Assembly (NCBI GenBank): GCA_025463765.1
Contig: JAODBC010000027.1
Span: forward strand, 78,952-142,951
Length of the DNA stretch: 64,000 bases
Reading direction: 5' to 3'
DNA from: Subtercola sp.
GTDB taxonomy: Bacteria; Actinomycetota; Actinomycetes; Actinomycetales; Microbacteriaceae
Of this stretch, positions 1 through 7,727 are shown in pieces (within the stretch, counting starts at the first letter, position 1; every line of letters starts with the position of its first letter). Both the position numbers and the translations under genes were made by a program. Under the pieces are notes generated by a model. The model did no database searches, was not told the DNA's origin, and saw only the letters and a list, made by a program, of their open reading frames with translations.

Positions 1-1455
1 CCAGACCACCTCGCTCCGCGGATCGTTGAAGCGCTTCAACCATCGTGCACTGAGCACCGAGACCAGTGCCGACAAATCGGGCAGACGATCGCTGATCGAA
101 GGCACGCGCACAGCAGCGACGAAGTGGGCACGCAGACTGGCAGGGATGGCCGACTCTTCTCCTGTAAACGTCCCGACAATCCGGAGATCGGGAGCCTCCT
201 CCTCAAGGATCCGGGCAAGACTCTCGGCCGCTTCTGAGGACAGGCGTTCCAGGTGCTTGAGGATGATTCGTCTTGACGAAGACCAGTCGGGCGTCGAACC
301 GTAGAACCAATCGCGCACAGAGAGTGTTCCGAGGGTGCCCGTTTCGACGACCCGGCATAAACCGCCAGCATTGATGCTACGCGCAACGGTCGACTTGCCG
401 ACGCCCGCCTCCCCCGTCAGGATGATCGAGCGCCCTGCCGCTGCCCGAATCTCGCGCTCCATCTCGCGCCACCGCGGCGAAGTGCCCTCCAGACCGGGCA
501 GGCCGATCACCCGACGGGGGCCCTCCGGCTTTCGAGTCATCGGGCGGGGCATGCGGATGAGCACACCCACCGTTCGACCATCATCGTCAATCGGTGAGCA
601 CTGCCAGGTGAAAGTACTCCCGTCGGGCCGGCTCACGGTCGTGACGGTTGGCGACCTCCCATACTTCACCTTTGACGCCGACTCCCACAGAGTCGCTTGA
701 TCGACGCGATCGAACAGCCGCGCGGCCGCAGCGTTCATCATGATCGTCTGCTCGTTGAGCGCGATGACTGCGTGCCTCGAGTCCCGATTCTCCCGCATGT
801 AGCGCGCTAGGATGATCCGCTCGATCTCGGAAGCCTCTTCGAGGAACTCATTCTCGATGCTACGTACCAACTCCGTGACCCAGTTGAGGGCGATGGCGCT
901 GGTCTGCAAAAAGGAGTTGGTCAGGTGCAGACTGCCGAGCACGGCACGGGTCACGGGATGCCGAATCACCATGCCTGACGAGGTGATGTCGGTGAACAGC
1001 TCGGAGAAATGCTCTGGACCCCGAACGATTGCGGGCCGACGACTCACCAGAGTCATCGCACTGGTGGTGCCTATTGCACTCTCTGCAGCGCAGAACCCCG
1101 GCAAGAGACTGCTCTCGTGCAATCGGGTCAGCAGTTGTCCGTCACCAGCCCACTGGCGGATGATGATGCCGTCAGGGTCGGTGAGCGAAAGGCATCCGGC
1201 GCTGCGGTCGAGTTCAGCGGCGCTCGCGGCGGCGACCCGGCCGGCCAACCGCGCCAGACGCCCGTCTTCGTCGGCATCCCTGCTCGCCCGGTAGGGGTGT
1301 CCCCCTACCGGGCGGAGCCCGAGGCCGAGCGACCGCTGCCACGAATCGAGCACCGACGAACTGAGCTCAATGCCGCTGCTCGCGAGAGGCTGCCGGCGGC
1401 TCTCGATGAGCTCGAACAGGCCGTCACGGACATCGACACTTACAGTTGGTTTCAT
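1..1455 (-). CDS. AcoR/Fis-type transcriptional activator, 3' part cut by window edge
   Basis: The reverse strand is open for 485 codons from ATG 1455 (AGGAAG ribosome site just upstream) to base 1, so the C-terminus, including any Fis-type HTH, lies outside. In order: an N-terminal sensor region (about residues 60-170, GAF-like pattern), the linker EIERIILARYM near residue 210, a PAS-like stretch (225-300), then a P-loop ATPase-like domain with Walker A GEAGVGKST near residue 348. The region after it is short: a Walker-B-like RIILKHLERL follows within about 45 residues, and no GAFTGA loop for sigma-54 contact is seen. Actinobacteria generally lack sigma-54, and AcoR-like proteins of this kind are known there. 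It lies directly downstream of the LLM gene on the same strand and may control the neighbouring oxidoreductases. Family call is firm, target is inferred. Confidence 0.8.
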   Translation of the reverse strand, partial: MKPTVSVDVRDGLFELIESRRQPLASSGIELSSSVLDSWQRSLGLGLRPVGGHPYRASRDADEDGRLARLAGRVAAASAAELDRSAGCLSLTDPDGIIIRQWAGDGQLLTRLHESSLLPGFCAAESAIGTTSAMTLVSRRPAIVRGPEHFSELFTDITSSGMVIRHPVTRAVLGSLHLTNSFLQTSAIALNWVTELVRSIENEFLEEASEIERIILARYMRENRDSRHAVIALNEQTIMMNAAAARLFDRVDQATLWESASKVKYGRSPTVTTVSRPDGSTFTWQCSPIDDDGRTVGVLIRMPRPMTRKPEGPRRVIGLPGLEGTSPRWREMEREIRAAAGRSIILTGEAGVGKSTVARSINAGGLCRVVETGTLGTLSVRDWFYGSTPDWSSSRRIILKHLERLSSEAAESLARILEEEAPDLRIVGTFTGEESAIPASLRAHFVAAVRVPSISDRLPDLSALVSVLSARWLKRFNDPRSEVVW

Positions 1456-1494
1456 GTCTTCCTCAACATTGAGCAGACCTTACGATTTGACACC

Positions 1495-2562
1495 CTACAT
1501 CGAACGCAGAACTGGCAGAACCTCTGAGGAAAAGAGTTCGAAGCTCTCGTGCGCCTTGTCACCGAACAAACCGCCGTACTGGAACACCATGATCGGCTCA
1601 TATTCGCCCACTATCGACTTGCGTTCGATGTGCTTCTCGATCATCTGCTCGGGCGTTCCCCAAATCTGACCGTTGACGTAAAGATCAACGACGGCGTCCA
1701 TGCCCATCGACTCGATGGCGTCCTTCGCCGCAGCGTACGAACCGTAGCCGGCAGTCTTCTCGAAGTGCTTGCCGCCGAATTCGTAGTGTTCCACGCAGGT
1801 CATGTAGTAGTTGCTGATCGCCTCGCGAGCAACGCTGGCAGCCTCATCTGCATCGCGGTGGCAATACGTGAGGTCGACCATCAGGATGGGCGGCGCCTCT
1901 TCGTCGTTCGAAGTGCGAAAGGCCTCCCGATACTGCTCGATCATCGGCAGGTGCATCGACTCGACAGGGCCCTGCACGAAGGCCATCATTGCGATACCGA
2001 GGCGGCCGACAGCCACGGCGGAATCCGGGCTCATCGCCACCCCGCTCATACGGCCCTTGAACGTTGCAGTGGGCTTCGGGTGCACTTCCACTCGTGCCTG
2101 CTTGTAGTACTTGCCGTCATTCTCGACGTAACCCGCTTCGAGGCCGCGCAAAACCATCTCTGCTGACTCGTCGAAACGTTCTCTCGACTCACCCATCGGA
2201 ACGCCGAACCCCTCGAATTCGCGGCGGGCGAGGCCGCGGCCCATGCCGAAGATCAGGCGTCCGTCGGCGAGGTTGTCGAGCAGTGAGATCTTTTCTACCA
2301 CCCGCAACGGGTCGTTCCAGGGCAGGATGACCGCGCTGGTCTGCATCTTGATCTTCGAGGTGCGCGCTGCGAGATACGACAGGAACTGGGTGTTGTCAGG
2401 GCACATCGAGTAGCCGGGATCGAAGTGGTGCTCGACGCATCCGACGCTCTCGTACTCATGGGAGTCCGCCGCGATCGAGAGCCGGAAGGCGTCTTCGAAG
2501 ACATCCCAGTCTGGACGAGCGTTGTTGTAATTCTGCATAATGTTGCTGATATGGACTTTCAT
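1495..2562 (-). CDS. LLM-class flavin-dependent oxidoreductase (luciferase-like)
   Basis: A 355-residue TIM-barrel luciferase-like protein, probably an FMNH2- or F420-dependent monooxygenase/oxidoreductase in the cytosol. The start at 2562 (MKVHISNIMQNY) is chosen because GAAGGAGAT lies just upstream; a longer frame to 2628 has no ribosome site. Typical family features are visible: VEHHFDPGYS near residue 43 (bacterial-luciferase alpha-like EHH), LGYL-type strand TSKIKMQTSAVILPWNDPLRVVE split by normal substitutions, and DGRLIFGMGRG. Divergent from the SDR at 2709 and followed by the AcoR-like regulator. Substrate unknown; the oxygenase-versus-dehydrogenase choice cannot be made from sequence. 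Confidence 0.85.
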   Translation of the reverse strand: MKVHISNIMQNYNNARPDWDVFEDAFRLSIAADSHEYESVGCVEHHFDPGYSMCPDNTQFLSYLAARTSKIKMQTSAVILPWNDPLRVVEKISLLDNLADGRLIFGMGRGLARREFEGFGVPMGESRERFDESAEMVLRGLEAGYVENDGKYYKQARVEVHPKPTATFKGRMSGVAMSPDSAVAVGRLGIAMMAFVQGPVESMHLPMIEQYREAFRTSNDEEAPPILMVDLTYCHRDADEAASVAREAISNYYMTCVEHYEFGGKHFEKTAGYGSYAAAKDAIESMGMDAVVDLYVNGQIWGTPEQMIEKHIERKSIVGEYEPIMVFQYGGLFGDKAHESFELFSSEVLPVLRSM

Positions 2563-2708
2563 GCCATCTCCTTCGATGAACGGGGTGTGGCCAGTATCAA
2601 GCGGCTCCATTCGCCGAGGTTGTCCCAATACGCAACAATGGCCGGTCTACTGCGTGCGCTCGGCCCGAGGAACAGCGGCACGCGCGCGCATACGCCTACT
2701 GTGTTGCC

Positions 2709-3470
2709 ATGACTGACTCACAGACAGAACCACACGACCTGGCCGACACGGTGGCAGTCGTCACCGGCGGCGCCTCCGGCATCGGGTGGGCTACGGCACT
2801 CCTGCTCGAACGTCGGGGCGCGTCGGTCGTCATCGCCGACATCGACGTCGAAGCCGCCGAGCGAGCCGCCCTCACGGGGCACCGGATGATCGCCCAGCAC
2901 CTCGACGTCACCGATCCCGTTTCGGCAGAACGAATGGTCGACGCCACGCTGGCCCGCTACGGCCGCATCGACATCGCGGTCAACAATGCGGGCGTCGGCG
3001 CACCTGAAAAGTACGACACGGCCGAGACACCGCTTGAGGTCTGGAACCGCGTCACCGCTACCAATCTCGACGGCGTCTTTCACTGCATGCGCGCCCAGAT
3101 CCCCGCGATGCTGGCCGGCGGCGGCGGATCCATCGTCAACATCTCCTCGGTGATGGGCTCCGTCGGCACACGGGGCGCCGCCGCGTATGTGGCGGCCAAA
3201 CACGGTGTTGTGGGGCTCACCAAGGCCGCTGCGGCGGAGTACGCAGCTCAGGGCATCCGGGTGAATTCCGTCGGGCCAGGCTTCATCGACACACCCCTGA
3301 TTGCTTACCAAGACCCCGCGACGCGCAGCCGGATCGCGGCAGCGCATCCGGTCGGACGTCTCGGCACAGCCGAGGAGGTGGCCGAGGTTGTCGGGTTCCT
3401 CGCCTCGCCGTCAGCATCATTCGTGACCGGCGCGTACTACCTGGTCGATGGCGGGTACACGGCCGTGTGA
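2709..3470 (+). CDS. SDR-family oxidoreductase
   Basis: A 253-residue classical short-chain dehydrogenase/reductase. The cofactor loop is GGASGIG (near residue 21), followed by an acidic residue pattern IADID suggesting NAD(H) preference; NNAG near residue 95; the catalytic set is Ser in NISSVMGS, and Y-A-A-K (YVAAK) near 160; the C-terminus has the usual VDGGYTA. No Shine-Dalgarno is seen before ATG 2709, but TACTGT at 2696-2701 sits where a -10 box would give a leaderless transcript. Converges on the 3-hydroxyacyl-CoA dehydrogenase with only 12 bases between. Likely oxidises a hydroxyl intermediate of the local pathway (inference). Confidence 0.9.
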   Translation: MTDSQTEPHDLADTVAVVTGGASGIGWATALLLERRGASVVIADIDVEAAERAALTGHRMIAQHLDVTDPVSAERMVDATLARYGRIDIAVNNAGVGAPEKYDTAETPLEVWNRVTATNLDGVFHCMRAQIPAMLAGGGGSIVNISSVMGSVGTRGAAAYVAAKHGVVGLTKAAAAEYAAQGIRVNSVGPGFIDTPLIAYQDPATRSRIAAAHPVGRLGTAEEVAEVVGFLASPSASFVTGAYYLVDGGYTAV

Positions 3471-3482
3471 GCGCCGTTCGCA

Positions 3483-4343
3483 TCAGGTGTAGTCGTAAAA
3501 CCCCTTGCCGCTCTTGCGGCCAGTGTGTCCGGCCTCGACCATGCGCGAAAGCAGCGGCGGCGAGGTGAACTGCGCCTCGCCGTACTCGGTGAACAGCACG
3601 TCGGCGATCGACTTGACCGTGTCGAGACCAACGAGGTCCAACAGGGTCAGCGGCCCCATCGGGTGCGCACAACCCTGCACCATGCCCTGGTCGATATCTT
3701 CTTTTGTAGCGTGACCGCCGTCGAGCATCCGCACTGCAGATAGCAGGTACGGCACGAGGAGGGCGTTGACGACGAAGCCTGCCCTGTCTTGCGCGTGGAT
3801 GAACGACTTGCCGAGCGATTCCGTGGTGAATGCTTCGACGACGGCAAGGGTTTCGGCGCTGGTGGAGAGCGAAGGGATGAGCTCGACCAGAACCTGTACC
3901 GGCACCGGGTTGAAGAAGTGCATGCCCAGAACCCGGTCGGGGCGCTTCGTCGCGGCGGCGATCCGCGCGATCGGAATCGACGAGGTGTTCGAGGCCAGGA
4001 TGGCGGCCGGGTTGATCACCGCCTCATCGAGGGCCCGGAAGATCGAGAGCTTTGCTTGCTCGTTCTCTGTGGCGGCCTCGATGACGATGTCGCGGTCGGC
4101 GAGGGCCGAGTAGTCGGTGGTCGCGGTGAGGCGGCCCAGAAGCGCGTCGGCAGCCGAACGATCGAGCTTGCCACGACTCACCGCGCGGTCGACGGAGGAA
4201 GTCACGCGCGCGAGCCCGGCCTCGACGGCCGACTCGTTGTACTCCACCGCGACCACGTCAAGCCCAGCCTTGGCGCACACTTCGGCGATACCACTGCCCA
4301 TGAGTCCCAAACCCACGACCCCGACTTTCGAAATAGACGTCAT
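3483..4343 (-). CDS. 3-hydroxyacyl-CoA (3-hydroxybutyryl-CoA type) dehydrogenase
   Basis: A 286-residue single-function NAD-dependent 3-hydroxyacyl-CoA dehydrogenase. N-terminal Rossmann fold with GLGLMGSGIA (residues 11-20) and acidic E near 35 (AVEYNE); the active-site region NTSSIPI and MHFFNPVPV with the catalytic His, and a C-terminal helical domain with MGPLTLLDLVGLD. Length equals the usual 280-290 of the Hbd/FadB2 group. GAGGA precedes ATG 4343. The next gene upstream on the same strand (malyl-CoA-lyase-like, 64 bases away) suggests a short operon in which a hydroxyacyl-CoA is oxidised or formed before or after C-C cleavage. Confidence 0.9.
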   Translation of the reverse strand: MTSISKVGVVGLGLMGSGIAEVCAKAGLDVVAVEYNESAVEAGLARVTSSVDRAVSRGKLDRSAADALLGRLTATTDYSALADRDIVIEAATENEQAKLSIFRALDEAVINPAAILASNTSSIPIARIAAATKRPDRVLGMHFFNPVPVQVLVELIPSLSTSAETLAVVEAFTTESLGKSFIHAQDRAGFVVNALLVPYLLSAVRMLDGGHATKEDIDQGMVQGCAHPMGPLTLLDLVGLDTVKSIADVLFTEYGEAQFTSPPLLSRMVEAGHTGRKSGKGFYDYT

Positions 4344-4406
4344 TTTTTTCCTCTTTTCTGGTTGGGGTCGCGAGAAGGCGACCCGTGAAATCTGAAATGA
4401 AACGTC

Positions 4407-5456
4407 TTACTCGACGATAGAGCCGGCGGCGGCGCGGTCACGCTCGGCGACAAGCGCTGCGAACTGGAGGATCTTCTGGCACTGCTTGTACGACGCGTCG
4501 TCTTGCATCTTGCCGTCGACCATGAACGCACCGGCACCGCCGACGAGCGTATCGACGACCTTTTGGGCCCAAGCGACCTGTGCCGGGTCAGGGGTGAATA
4601 CCTTGCGCGCTACGTCGATCTGTTTGGGGTGCAGGCTCCACGCTCCGACGCAGCCCATGATGTAAGCGTTTCGGAACTGGTCTTCGCAGGCCACAACATC
4701 GGCGATGTCGCCGAACGGGCCGTAGTAAGGCTGGATGCCCGCCAGGCGGCAGGCATCCACCATCCGTGCGACCGTGTAGTGCCACAGATCCTGCTGAGCA
4801 ACGGCCCGCGGCGCGGTGTATTGACGGTCGGTCGGATCGGCGCGCACGAGATAGCCCGGGTGCCCTCCGCCCACGTTGGTGGTCTTCATCTCGCGGTCGG
4901 CCGCCAGGTCGGCGGGACCGAGCGAGACGCCCTGCAATCGGGGGCTTGAGATGCAGATCTCCTCCACGTTCGCGACTCCTCGCGCCGTCTCGAGTATGGC
5001 GTGCACCAAAATGGGGTGGGTGAGGCCCGCCTTCGCTTCGAGCTGTGCGAGGACGCGGTCGACGAACAGAATGTCCTCGGCTCCCTGCACCTTCGGAATC
5101 ATCAAGACGTCAATCCGGTCGCCGGCCTCTAAAATCAGCTCGGTGAGGTCGTCCAGTATCCACGGCGAATCGAGTGCATTGATTCGCGCCCACAGCGACG
5201 TAGAGCCGAGATCGGTCGAGCGTGCGAAGTCGATCAGGCCTCGCCTCGCGGCGTGTTTCTTATCGATTTCGATCGCATCTTCGAGGTTGCCCAGCAGCAC
5301 GTCGACCGACGGGGCAAGTCCCGGCATTTTGGCCAACATCCGCTCGTTCGACGGATCGAAGAAATGGATCATGCGTGAGGCGATCGGCTCGATCGCCCGG
5401 AGCGGCTCAGGTGCCCCGATGGCCAGCGGCTTGAAGAAATCCCGAGGACTGCGCAT
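4407..5456 (-). CDS. Malyl-CoA lyase-type enzyme (HpcH/HpaI superfamily)
   Basis: A 349-residue CitE-superfamily TIM-barrel lyase. The N-terminal FFKPLAIGAPEPLR and the blocks GNLEDAIE, IPKVQGAED, HAILETARG, SLGPADLA, KTTNVGGGHPGY, YGPFGD, GAWSLHPKQI and DGKMQDDASYKQ match, from memory, the Chloroflexus malyl-CoA/beta-methylmalyl-CoA/citramalyl-CoA lyase group rather than short CitE proteins. Mg-binding acidic residues are Glu in ILETARG and Asp in GPADLA. Expected reaction: reversible cleavage of a malyl-CoA-like thioester into an acyl-CoA and glyoxylate or pyruvate. Start at 5456 has AAGGAG upstream. Divergent from the citryl-CoA-lyase-like gene; a perfect palindrome lies between them. Exact substrate is not readable. 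Confidence 0.82.
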   Translation of the reverse strand: MRSPRDFFKPLAIGAPEPLRAIEPIASRMIHFFDPSNERMLAKMPGLAPSVDVLLGNLEDAIEIDKKHAARRGLIDFARSTDLGSTSLWARINALDSPWILDDLTELILEAGDRIDVLMIPKVQGAEDILFVDRVLAQLEAKAGLTHPILVHAILETARGVANVEEICISSPRLQGVSLGPADLAADREMKTTNVGGGHPGYLVRADPTDRQYTAPRAVAQQDLWHYTVARMVDACRLAGIQPYYGPFGDIADVVACEDQFRNAYIMGCVGAWSLHPKQIDVARKVFTPDPAQVAWAQKVVDTLVGGAGAFMVDGKMQDDASYKQCQKILQFAALVAERDRAAAGSIVE

Positions 5457-5504
5457 CTATGGCTCCTTCGTTCCATGAACCGCTCGTTGCGGCGTACACT
5501 GGTA

Positions 5505-5521
5505 TTCAAACGCTGTTTGAA
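5505..5521. promoter_or_regulatory. 17-bp perfect palindrome, candidate TetR operator
   Basis: TTCAAAC-GCT-GTTTGAA: 7-bp arms are perfectly complementary around a 3-nt centre, in the 140-base gap between the divergent lyase gene (start 5456) and the citryl-CoA-lyase/TetR operon (start 5597). Geometry suits a TetR-family dimer, and the TetR gene at 6416 is the nearest regulator. Assignment to that protein is inference. Confidence 0.6.
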
Positions 5522-5596
5522 AATTCACGCAAGTCGGTACGACCGACCGCGAGTTTGTGACACCACCTCACTACGCACTCACCGAGGAGACGAGCG

Positions 5597-6403
5597 ATGA
5601 CAGACATGACCTGGACGACGGCGATCGCGGAGGTGACCGTCGACGACGTGATCATCCGAGGCAACCGGCTGAGCGACCTGGTCGGGTCGGCCACGTACGC
5701 CGACATGGCCTTCCTGCTGATCCGCGGTGACCGGGCGAGCGACGCCGAGCGACGAATGCTCGACGCGATCCTGGTCACGCTCGCTGACCACGGCATCTCC
5801 CCTACGTCGATCGTCGCTCGAACCCTCGCCTCCTGCGGCACACCGATCCAGGCCAGCATCGCGGGAGCAATGCTGAGTGTGGCCGACTGGCACGGCGGCA
5901 CCGGCGAGGCGGTCGGACAGATCTTGGCACGACTGCTTGCTTCCAGCGACCCTCTTGGCAGCGGCCAGAATGCGGGCTCCGTTGATGGCCGGGCGCTCTC
6001 TGAGGAGTGTGACCGCTTCGTGGCAGGGGAGCGTGCTCTCAAACAGCAGATCCCGGGCTTCGGCCACCCCCAGCACACCGGAGGCGACCCGCGCGCGATT
6101 CAGCTGCTCGACCTTGCCCGCTCGCTTGGCGTCGCCGGCCGCAACTGCGAAGCCCTCGTTGTTCTTGGCCTGTCTCTTGAAAAGGCGACAGGCCGACCGG
6201 CGCTGCGCTCAGCGAACGTCACCGGCGCCCTCGCCGCCGTGCTGCTCGACCTCGGCTTCCCCTGGCAGGCCATCCGGGGCATCGTGATCTCGGCGCGATC
6301 GCTCGGCCTGACTGCGCACATCGTCGAAGAGCTCGAGCAAGGCAACAAGTGGCGGCACGTTCCCGCTGAGTTGGTGACGTACACCGGCGCGATGCCCGAG
6401 TGA
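5597..6403 (+). CDS. Citryl-CoA lyase / citrate-synthase-like protein
   Basis: A 268-residue short member of the citrate synthase fold, well below the ~370-430 residues of a full citrate synthase. Recognisable pieces are the small-domain entrance LVGSATYADMAFLLIRGD, DWHGGTGEAV (the His-Gly-Gly of the active site) and GFGHPQHTGGDPRA (second active-site His loop). Such short proteins are annotated in actinobacteria as citryl-CoA lyase; they cleave or make citryl-CoA-like thioesters. GAGGAG precedes ATG 5597. Followed after 12 bases by a TetR gene and divergent from the malyl-CoA-lyase-type enzyme, so both probably treat related acyl-CoAs. Direction of reaction and substrate are unknown. Confidence 0.75.
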   Translation: MTDMTWTTAIAEVTVDDVIIRGNRLSDLVGSATYADMAFLLIRGDRASDAERRMLDAILVTLADHGISPTSIVARTLASCGTPIQASIAGAMLSVADWHGGTGEAVGQILARLLASSDPLGSGQNAGSVDGRALSEECDRFVAGERALKQQIPGFGHPQHTGGDPRAIQLLDLARSLGVAGRNCEALVVLGLSLEKATGRPALRSANVTGALAAVLLDLGFPWQAIRGIVISARSLGLTAHIVEELEQGNKWRHVPAELVTYTGAMPE

Positions 6404-6415
6404 GACGACGAGATC

Positions 6416-7033
6416 GTGGCGAAGCGCAACGAGAACCATGCACCGGGCGCGAAGAGGCTGCGCCGGCAGCAGGAAATTCTCACAGCCGCAACCGAATTGT
6501 TTACCACAAAGGGCTACGAGAAGACGACGATCGAAGACATTGCCGACGAGGTCGGAGTGCTGAAGGGCAGCCTTTACTATTACTTCGCGTCGAAGGAAGA
6601 GCTGCTCTTCGAAGTAGTCTCTGCCAACCATGAGTCTCTACACCGGCATGTCGTCACCGATGCGGACTACACGTCAGTTCAGGGCCTCGACACGGTACGG
6701 CTGTTCACTAGCCGCCACGTGCGCTTCGTGCTGACCCACCGCGCCGTCTCGTCGCTCTACAGCCAGGAATTCGACGTCGTTCGCTCAGTCGAAACGTGGT
6801 GGCACTCCCTCAGCCGAGCACGGCGCGACCACGAGAACGTCCTCGTCGAACTCATTCGGCAAGCCCAGGCGAGCGGGGTGGCATCCGATCAACTCGATCC
6901 GGTGCTCTCAGGCCGGGCCATATTGTCGATGGCTAACTCCACCGTGCGATGGTTCAGGCCAGATGGCCCGTCTGAGATCGAAGAGGTCGTCAGCCACCAC
7001 ACCACGCTGGCGGCAAACGGGATTCGAGCGTGA
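6416..7033 (+). CDS. TetR-family transcriptional regulator
   Basis: A 205-residue TetR repressor-like protein starting with GTG 6416. Residues ~17-65 form the HTH: RRQQEILTAATELF, GYEKTTIEDIADEVG, then the recognition-helix signature GSLYYYFASKEELL. The C-terminal ligand domain is divergent, as usual, and of normal length. It is 12 bases downstream of the citryl-CoA-lyase-like gene, hence co-transcribed, and is the obvious candidate to bind the palindrome at 5505-5521. Acyl-CoA or a pathway thioester would be a plausible inducer (inference). Confidence 0.88.
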   Translation: MAKRNENHAPGAKRLRRQQEILTAATELFTTKGYEKTTIEDIADEVGVLKGSLYYYFASKEELLFEVVSANHESLHRHVVTDADYTSVQGLDTVRLFTSRHVRFVLTHRAVSSLYSQEFDVVRSVETWWHSLSRARRDHENVLVELIRQAQASGVASDQLDPVLSGRAILSMANSTVRWFRPDGPSEIEEVVSHHTTLAANGIRA

Positions 7034-7052
7034 CGAGAGCCTTGGCGCTCGT
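7033..7052. terminator. Candidate bidirectional terminator hairpin
   Basis: ACGAGAGCC-TT-GGCGCTCGT forms a 9-bp stem with one mismatch and a tiny loop, starting at the stop codon of the TetR gene and lying between two convergent genes (6416 + and 7067 -). There is no clear T-tract, so it is offered as a hairpin-only terminator. Confidence 0.45.
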
Positions 7053-7066
7053 GCATCGTGAGAAAT

Positions 7067-7714
7067 TCAGAGTCGGGCAGATCCATTCACCGCGGCCCGC
7101 AGGCGTGTCTGCCACAGACGCACACCTTCTTTGACGGCGTTCGGATCAGCAGACGCGAGTGCGCCTGAATCGCGCGCGAGTCTGGCCTCGAGCTCATCGG
7201 GTTGAACGACTTCCGAAACAAGACCGATCGACTGAGCGTCAACAGCCCCGATTGGAGTGGCACGGAACGCTAGATCGAAAGCACCGCGTACTCCGAGAAC
7301 CGCGACTTGCAAGTCGATCACGTCGGTTGGGAAGAAGCCCTTCGCGAGTTCGGGAAGACCGAATGTCGCCTCGGGCGTGGCCAGCACGCGCGGACAGGCG
7401 GCCAGAAGCGACAAAGCCGCCCCCCGAGCGGCGCCGGCAACTGCTGCGGTCCAGTGAACCGGAACCGACAGCATCGCTTCAACAACTGAATCCACGGCCG
7501 CAGTCGCTGTTTCCAATTCGCTGAGGTCCGCGCCGGCGCAGAACGCCGGTCCCTGGGCATCGAGCACCGCCACAATAACTCCTTCACGCTCAAGCGACCC
7601 GATGACAGCCACGAGTTCCGCGGCCAGTGCTGCGTTGATGGCGTTCCGCTGGGCCCCACGGGCTAGCGTGATGCGTGCAATACCCGGCGTGAAGCGAACA
7701 GAAATGTATTCCAC
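7067..7714 (-). CDS. Enoyl-CoA hydratase/isomerase family protein (short)
   Basis: A 215-residue crotonase-fold protein, about 40 residues shorter than typical enoyl-CoA hydratases. The CoA/oxyanion segment PAFCAGADLSEL and FGLPELAKGFFP are present, the latter holding the Glu equivalent to hydratase Glu164. The position of the second catalytic Glu (usually in GGGxE) reads ARGAALSLL here, so Glu144 is replaced. Hydratase activity is thus doubtful and an isomerase or other crotonase reaction is possible. Lies 13 bases downstream of the LLM monooxygenase gene, forming an operon flavin-reductase fusion, monooxygenase, crotonase. Confidence 0.8.
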   Translation of the reverse strand: MEYISVRFTPGIARITLARGAQRNAINAALAAELVAVIGSLEREGVIVAVLDAQGPAFCAGADLSELETATAAVDSVVEAMLSVPVHWTAAVAGAARGAALSLLAACPRVLATPEATFGLPELAKGFFPTDVIDLQVAVLGVRGAFDLAFRATPIGAVDAQSIGLVSEVVQPDELEARLARDSGALASADPNAVKEGVRLWQTRLRAAVNGSARL

Positions 7715-7727
7715 GGCGCCTCCTGCC

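Noticed and set aside
1009..1669. Several forward open frames over the first 1.6 kb
   Set aside because: They are antisense to the AcoR-like gene, which is open for 485 codons with a clear P-loop and ribosome site.
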